From positions 1 to 9,273 of the forward strand of contig QIAK01000393.1 of assembly GCA_003225515.1 (NCBI GenBank): DNA of 9,273 nt, given 5' to 3'. The position numbers and the translations under genes were made by a program. Below are positions 6,606 to 9,273 of the stretch, one piece after another; position 1 is the first letter of the stretch; each line of letters starts with the position of its first letter. The stretch comes from Acidobacteriota bacterium. GTDB lineage: Bacteria; Acidobacteriota; Terriglobia; Terriglobales; Acidobacteriaceae. Below the pieces are notes generated by a model. That model was not told where the DNA came from. It saw only the letters and a list, made by a program, of their open reading frames with translations, and ran no database searches.

Positions 6606-7316
6606 CTAAATCTGGTAGTCGATATCTTCCATGATTCTTTGCAGCGATTCTGATAACGGTTCGCCTTTCGGCTCCGCACCCTCGAGTTGCTGAACTCTTT
6701 CGCGAAGCTTGTTCACTTCGTTCGCCACAGCCGCCAGGGCTTCCGACAGCGGATCGTTAATCTGCTTGGGATCGGTAATCACTACCCGCTTGCCTTCGCG
6801 AAAGACAATGTGTCCGGGAACGCCGACCACAGTTGAGTTCTCAGGGACATTGCGCAGAACAACCGATCCGGCGCCGATGCGGCAGTTTTTTCCAACGGTA
6901 ATGTTGCCCAGAATCTTGGCTCCGCCGCCGACAACTACGCCGTCTTCGATTGTGGGATGCCGCTGCCCTTGTTCTTTACCGGTGCCGCCTAAAGTCACGC
7001 CCTGGTAAAGAGTCACGTCCGCACCGACGATTGTGGTCTCGCCAATCACCACGCCATTGCCATGATCGATAAACAGGCGGCGTCCGATCTTTGCTCCGGG
7101 ATGAATCTCAATTCCAGTGAGGAAGCGTGCAGCCTGCGACAAAATGCGGGCCGGTAAGAAGAGCCGATGGTTCCACATCCAGTGATTGATCCGAAAGAAC
7201 CACACTGCATGCAGGCCTGCATAGCAGAGGAATACCTCCAGGCGCGACTTTGCGGCGGGATCGTGCTCCATCACATTCGCCACGTCTTCGCGAATTAGCG
7301 CCAGCAGGTGCGGCAT
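6606..7316 (-). CDS. cysE: Serine O-acetyltransferase
   Basis: This 236-residue protein acetylates L-serine with acetyl-CoA to give O-acetylserine, the first step of cysteine synthesis. An N-terminal helical part leads into a left-handed beta-helix of hexapeptide repeats from about residue 68 (GIEIHPGAKIG) to the VGVPG segment. The catalytic dyad region is D84-H85 in FIDHGNG, with H120 in GQRHPTI. After the helix comes a charged, heptad-like segment (LSEALAAVANEVNKLRERVQQLEG) that may form a coiled coil, then a tail ending DIDYQI. A C-terminal isoleucine is the feature by which CysE tails dock into the CysK active site to form cysteine synthase, so complex formation is likely. It starts 22 bases after the cysK stop in the same direction, which suggests one transcript. 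The ATG at 7316 lacks a clear Shine-Dalgarno, but the N-terminus fits short bacterial homologues. Confidence 0.94.
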   Translation of the reverse strand: MPHLLALIREDVANVMEHDPAAKSRLEVFLCYAGLHAVWFFRINHWMWNHRLFLPARILSQAARFLTGIEIHPGAKIGRRLFIDHGNGVVIGETTIVGADVTLYQGVTLGGTGKEQGQRHPTIEDGVVVGGGAKILGNITVGKNCRIGAGSVVLRNVPENSTVVGVPGHIVFREGKRVVITDPKQINDPLSEALAAVANEVNKLRERVQQLEGAEPKGEPLSESLQRIMEDIDYQI

Positions 7317-7338
7317 GGAAATGTAGACAGAACTGCGA

Positions 7339-8313
7339 TCAGACCGGCGGCAGCGTTACCGTGGGAATCTGCAATGCCTTGTCGCGCAATTCCTGGAACA
7401 AAATGCTGCTCAAATAGCGTTCGCCAAAAGAAGGCAAAATCACAACGATCAACTTGCCGGCATTCTCCGGGCGGCGAGCAACCTTCAAGGCCGCAACCAC
7501 CGCGGCTCCGGAGGAGATGCCGACGAACAACCCTTCGTCCAGCGGCAGCCGACGAGCCATCAAAATCGCTTCATCGTTAGTTACCGTGATGACTTCGTCA
7601 ATGTAGTCGCAGCGCAAGATGCTGGGGACGAACCCGGCGCCAATGCCCTGAATCTTGTGAGGAGAAGGCTTGCCTCCGGAAAGAATGGGACTGTCGGCGG
7701 GCTCCACCGCGACGGCTTTGAAGGAATGCTTCTTGGGTTTGATGTACTGGCATATGCCGGTAATTGTTCCGCCCGTGCCGACGCCGGAAATCAGAATGTC
7801 GACGCGCCCGTCGGTGTCCTCCCAGATCTCCGGCCCGGTGGTTTCGAAGTGAATCTTAGGATTGGCGGCATTGTCGAACTGCTGCAGCATGTAGCCGTTG
7901 GGATTAGCGGCAAGAATTTCTTTGGCTTTGAGGATTGCCCCAGGCATTCCGCGGGGCCCGGGAGTGAGAACGATCTCCGCGCCAAACGCAAGCAGCAGCA
8001 CGCGCCGCTCCAGGCTCATGGTCTCCGGCATGGTGAGAATCAGCTTGTAGCCCTTTACCGCGGCAACAAAAGCCAGTCCGATTCCCGTGTTGCCACTGGT
8101 CGGCTCGACCAGCACCGTCTTGCCGGGATGAATTTTGCCCTGACGCTCCGCCTCGGCGATCATGCTGACGCCGATGCGATCTTTGACGCTGGCAAGGGGA
8201 TTCTGGCTTTCGAGTTTTGCTACCACCTCTGCGACGCAACCCTCAGTGACTTTGTTCAAGCGCACCAGCGGCGTGTGGCCGATCAGTTCGGTAATATCTT
8301 TTGCGATTCTCAT
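7339..8313 (-). CDS. cysK: Cysteine synthase A (O-acetylserine sulfhydrylase)
   Basis: This 324-residue PLP enzyme makes L-cysteine and acetate from O-acetylserine and sulfide. The N-terminus MRIAKDITELIGHTPLVRLN is canonical. The PLP lysine is K44 in NPLASVKDRIG. The substrate-carboxylate loop is EPTSGNTG, the phosphate loop is GVGTGGTITG, and a late GISSGAA matches the fold II family. NPLASVKDR replaces the commoner NPGGSVKDR, a variant also seen in plant and other homologues. I chose the ATG at 8313 because AGGAGG lies just upstream; a GTG at 8352 would add 13 unconserved residues (STYQVCEEERRA) that translate across the ribosome site itself. CysE follows 22 bases downstream. Cystathionine beta-synthase and CysM are unlikely given the motifs and the cysE partner. 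Confidence 0.95.
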   Translation of the reverse strand: MRIAKDITELIGHTPLVRLNKVTEGCVAEVVAKLESQNPLASVKDRIGVSMIAEAERQGKIHPGKTVLVEPTSGNTGIGLAFVAAVKGYKLILTMPETMSLERRVLLLAFGAEIVLTPGPRGMPGAILKAKEILAANPNGYMLQQFDNAANPKIHFETTGPEIWEDTDGRVDILISGVGTGGTITGICQYIKPKKHSFKAVAVEPADSPILSGGKPSPHKIQGIGAGFVPSILRCDYIDEVITVTNDEAILMARRLPLDEGLFVGISSGAAVVAALKVARRPENAGKLIVVILPSFGERYLSSILFQELRDKALQIPTVTLPPV

Positions 8314-8324
8314 CGCGCGTCGTT

Positions 8325-8330
8325 CCTCCT
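8325..8330 (-). promoter_or_regulatory. Shine-Dalgarno fixing the cysK start
   Basis: A perfect AGGAGG on the minus strand stands 11 bases before the ATG at 8313. The spacing is somewhat long, but no rival start fits better. Confidence 0.65.
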
Positions 8331-8370
8331 CACAGACTTGGTAAGTGGACACGGTCTGTCCGATTCAACA

Positions 8371-8400
8371 CGTATAGTACCAACATCCGGAATATCTGAA
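8371..8400 (-). promoter_or_regulatory. Candidate sigma-70 promoter for cysK-cysE
   Basis: On the minus strand, TTCAGA (8400-8395; 4 of 6 to TTGACA) and TATACG (8376-8371; 4 of 6 to TATAAT) are 18 bases apart and about 60 bases upstream of the cysK ATG. An overlapping TACTAT is an alternative -10. The short stretch is AT-richer than its surroundings. The matches are modest, so this is a suggestion only. Confidence 0.3.
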
Positions 8401-8459
8401 TGGTTGCAGAACGCACGAACGTGTGCGCTGATACGAATCTCCTTCTCCATCCCGAAGGC

Positions 8460-8596
8460 GTCATGCCGAAAGGCGGCGCACTTCAGCCGCCTGAGAGCCT
8501 GCCCTGAGCGGAGTCGAAGGGAATCTCCCTCTCTCGAATTTCATGGATGCGGGAGATCCCTCTCTGCGCCTGAAGAACGGCTCCGCTCGGGATGAC
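8460..8596. repeat. 137-bp imperfect inverted-repeat intergenic element
   Basis: The 333-base gap between cysK and the next gene contains a structured block. Its ends are inverted: GTCATGCCGA (8460-8469) against TCGGGATGAC (8587-8596), nine of ten matching. Inside are further nested inverted pairs: GAGCGGAG (8506-8513) with CTCCGCTC (8581-8588), and GGGAATCTCCC (8519-8529) with GGGAGATCCC (8551-8560). There is also a 7-bp perfect hairpin, AGGCGGC/GCCGCCT (8471-8492), and a 9-base direct repeat TCCCTCTCT (8526, 8557). The stretch CCTGAGCGGAGTCGAAGG is, from general knowledge, a common dispersed intergenic sequence in acidobacterial and some other genomes. No coding frame in it is convincing. 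It may be a non-autonomous repeat; only one copy is in the window, so dispersal is inferred. Confidence 0.6.
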
Positions 8597-8646
8597 TTCC
8601 AGCTCTTAACAGTCTCGGATTCAAACCTCCGCGACCTGCACGCACC

Positions 8647-9135
8647 TTAGCGGTGGGTCAGTCCGAAGCTCACAGCCCCCGCTGATGTTCCTACATTGAC
8701 GACGGAGACAGCGCGTTCCAGCTTGTGATGGCCGGTCTTGTGAAAGAAGTAGCTGAGACTGATGACGAACGCGGTCTCTCCAGCGAAATTCATCGCCAAG
8801 CCGGCCGAGGAGCGGCCGAAGAGACGAACCAGCGGATTCAATTCGCGTCCGCCGCTCTGCAGGTTGGCGCGAGTCACCGCGAAGTCTGCGCCGTTCGAAA
8901 CCGCGGCGGCGGCGAACAGTATGCAATTCTGTGTGTCCCAGAATTTGTGTCGTGAGTCCACGTTCGCCTGCGGGATCATGATTGGCGACACCGCTTCAAT
9001 CAATGACGTAGGCGCATCCGGAAATGGCGCCGAAGCCACTAGAACCTGCGCGTGCACAGCTGGAGATAAAGCGCTGCTCGATAACAAGGCGATGAAAATT
9101 AATGGAAAGCAGCGAAGGAGCTTGTGAAAGGCCAT
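8647..9135 (-). CDS. Small exported/membrane protein of unknown function
   Basis: From the ATG at 9135 this is 162 residues. Residues 1-29 form a clear signal peptide: basic start (HKLLR), hydrophobic core (CFPLIFIALLSSSAL), and an AVHA|Q cleavage site after A29. The mature part has a polar segment (30-68), then three moderately hydrophobic stretches at about 71-87 (CILFAAAAVSNGADFAV), 109-130 (SSAGLAMNFAGETAFVISLSYF) and 142-159 (AVSVVNVGTSAGAVSFGL). RELNPLVRLFG at 97-107 recalls the ELNP-type motif of small DUF5658-like membrane proteins. I recognise the overall pattern as a conserved hypothetical protein of acidobacteria but cannot give a function. A GTG at 9162 would add nine basic residues before the signal peptide and is less likely. 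The Shine-Dalgarno is weak. No operon partner is seen; the repeat element separates it from cysK. Confidence 0.75.
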   Translation of the reverse strand: MAFHKLLRCFPLIFIALLSSSALSPAVHAQVLVASAPFPDAPTSLIEAVSPIMIPQANVDSRHKFWDTQNCILFAAAAVSNGADFAVTRANLQSGGRELNPLVRLFGRSSAGLAMNFAGETAFVISLSYFFHKTGHHKLERAVSVVNVGTSAGAVSFGLTHR

Positions 9136-9142
9136 AAGTGCC

Positions 9143-9156
9143 CGCCGATTTCGGCG
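9143..9156. other. Short perfect hairpin just upstream of the small exported protein gene
   Basis: CGCCGA and TCGGCG are perfect 6-base inverted repeats separated by two bases, located 8-21 bases before the ATG at 9135 on the minus strand. In the messenger this would fold over the ribosome-binding area and could lower translation. The rest of 9157-9273 shows no gene or recognisable promoter. Confidence 0.3.
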
Positions 9157-9273
9157 TAGCACTCAGAGAGGGCGCAATCGCGGCTCCATGCAGGAAACAT
9201 TAGAATCGCGAAAAGCCGCACCAAATAAGGTGTTTCGACTGCATTTCTAATGAGAATCGCATTCCGCTGTGCA

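Noticed and set aside
7657..8595. A 312-codon open frame on the + strand
   Set aside because: It is antisense to cysK, whose motifs are complete, and then runs through the repeat element. The translation has no family features and is a shadow of high-GC codon use.
9250..9273. A possible new gene starting with ATG at 9250 (MRIAFRCA...)
   Set aside because: Only eight codons are visible before the window ends, and no Shine-Dalgarno precedes the ATG.

Overview
The window looks like a piece of an Acidobacteriota (Terriglobia-like) chromosome. The evidence is moderate GC, a choice-of-anchor D (ASH-type) repeat protein, a Tat-exported GH127/DUF1680 gene remnant, a small secreted hypothetical protein of a type I associate with this phylum, and an intergenic repeat of a familiar acidobacterial style. 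This taxonomic call is inference from gene content. No rRNA, tRNA, CRISPR array, insertion sequence or phage gene is visible.

Layout. (1) 2-652 (+) is the C-terminal end of a protein made of immunoglobulin-like ASH repeats, cut by the window edge. (2) 695-1253 (-) is a wrecked GH127 (beta-L-arabinofuranosidase-type) gene. It keeps its Tat signal, N-terminal region and extreme C-terminus but has lost its centre and carries a frame change. (3) 1254-1357 is a divergent regulatory gap. (4) 1358-6535 (+) is a compact five-gene operon that matches the bacterial hydroxyproline pathway. It encodes three subunits of a D-hydroxyproline dehydrogenase (DAO-type FAD subunit, small [2Fe-2S] subunit, FAD/NAD subunit with a BFD-like [2Fe-2S] domain), a DHDPS-fold 1-pyrroline-4-hydroxy-2-carboxylate deaminase, and a 2-oxoglutarate semialdehyde dehydrogenase. 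(5) 6606-8313 (-) is a cysK-cysE operon for cysteine synthesis. (6) 8314-8646 is noncoding and holds a probable cysK promoter and a 137-bp imperfect inverted-repeat element. (7) 8647-9135 (-) is a small exported hypothetical protein. (8) 9136-9273 has no gene that I can support.

How the genes work together. cis-4-hydroxy-D-proline would be oxidised by the three-subunit dehydrogenase to 1-pyrroline-4-hydroxy-2-carboxylate. The deaminase would convert that to 2-oxoglutarate semialdehyde and ammonia, and the aldehyde dehydrogenase would make 2-oxoglutarate for the TCA cycle. The 2-epimerase that makes the D-isomer from trans-4-hydroxy-L-proline, a transporter and a regulator are not in the window. 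The divergent GH127 remnant is suggestive, because some GH127 enzymes remove beta-L-arabinofuranose from hydroxyproline-rich plant glycoproteins. The locus may once have joined deglycosylation to hydroxyproline catabolism.

I see no clearly new system. The most interesting points are the GH127 relic beside the hydroxyproline operon, the short form of the dehydrogenase FAD/NAD subunit, the intergenic inverted-repeat element, and the small exported protein of unknown function.
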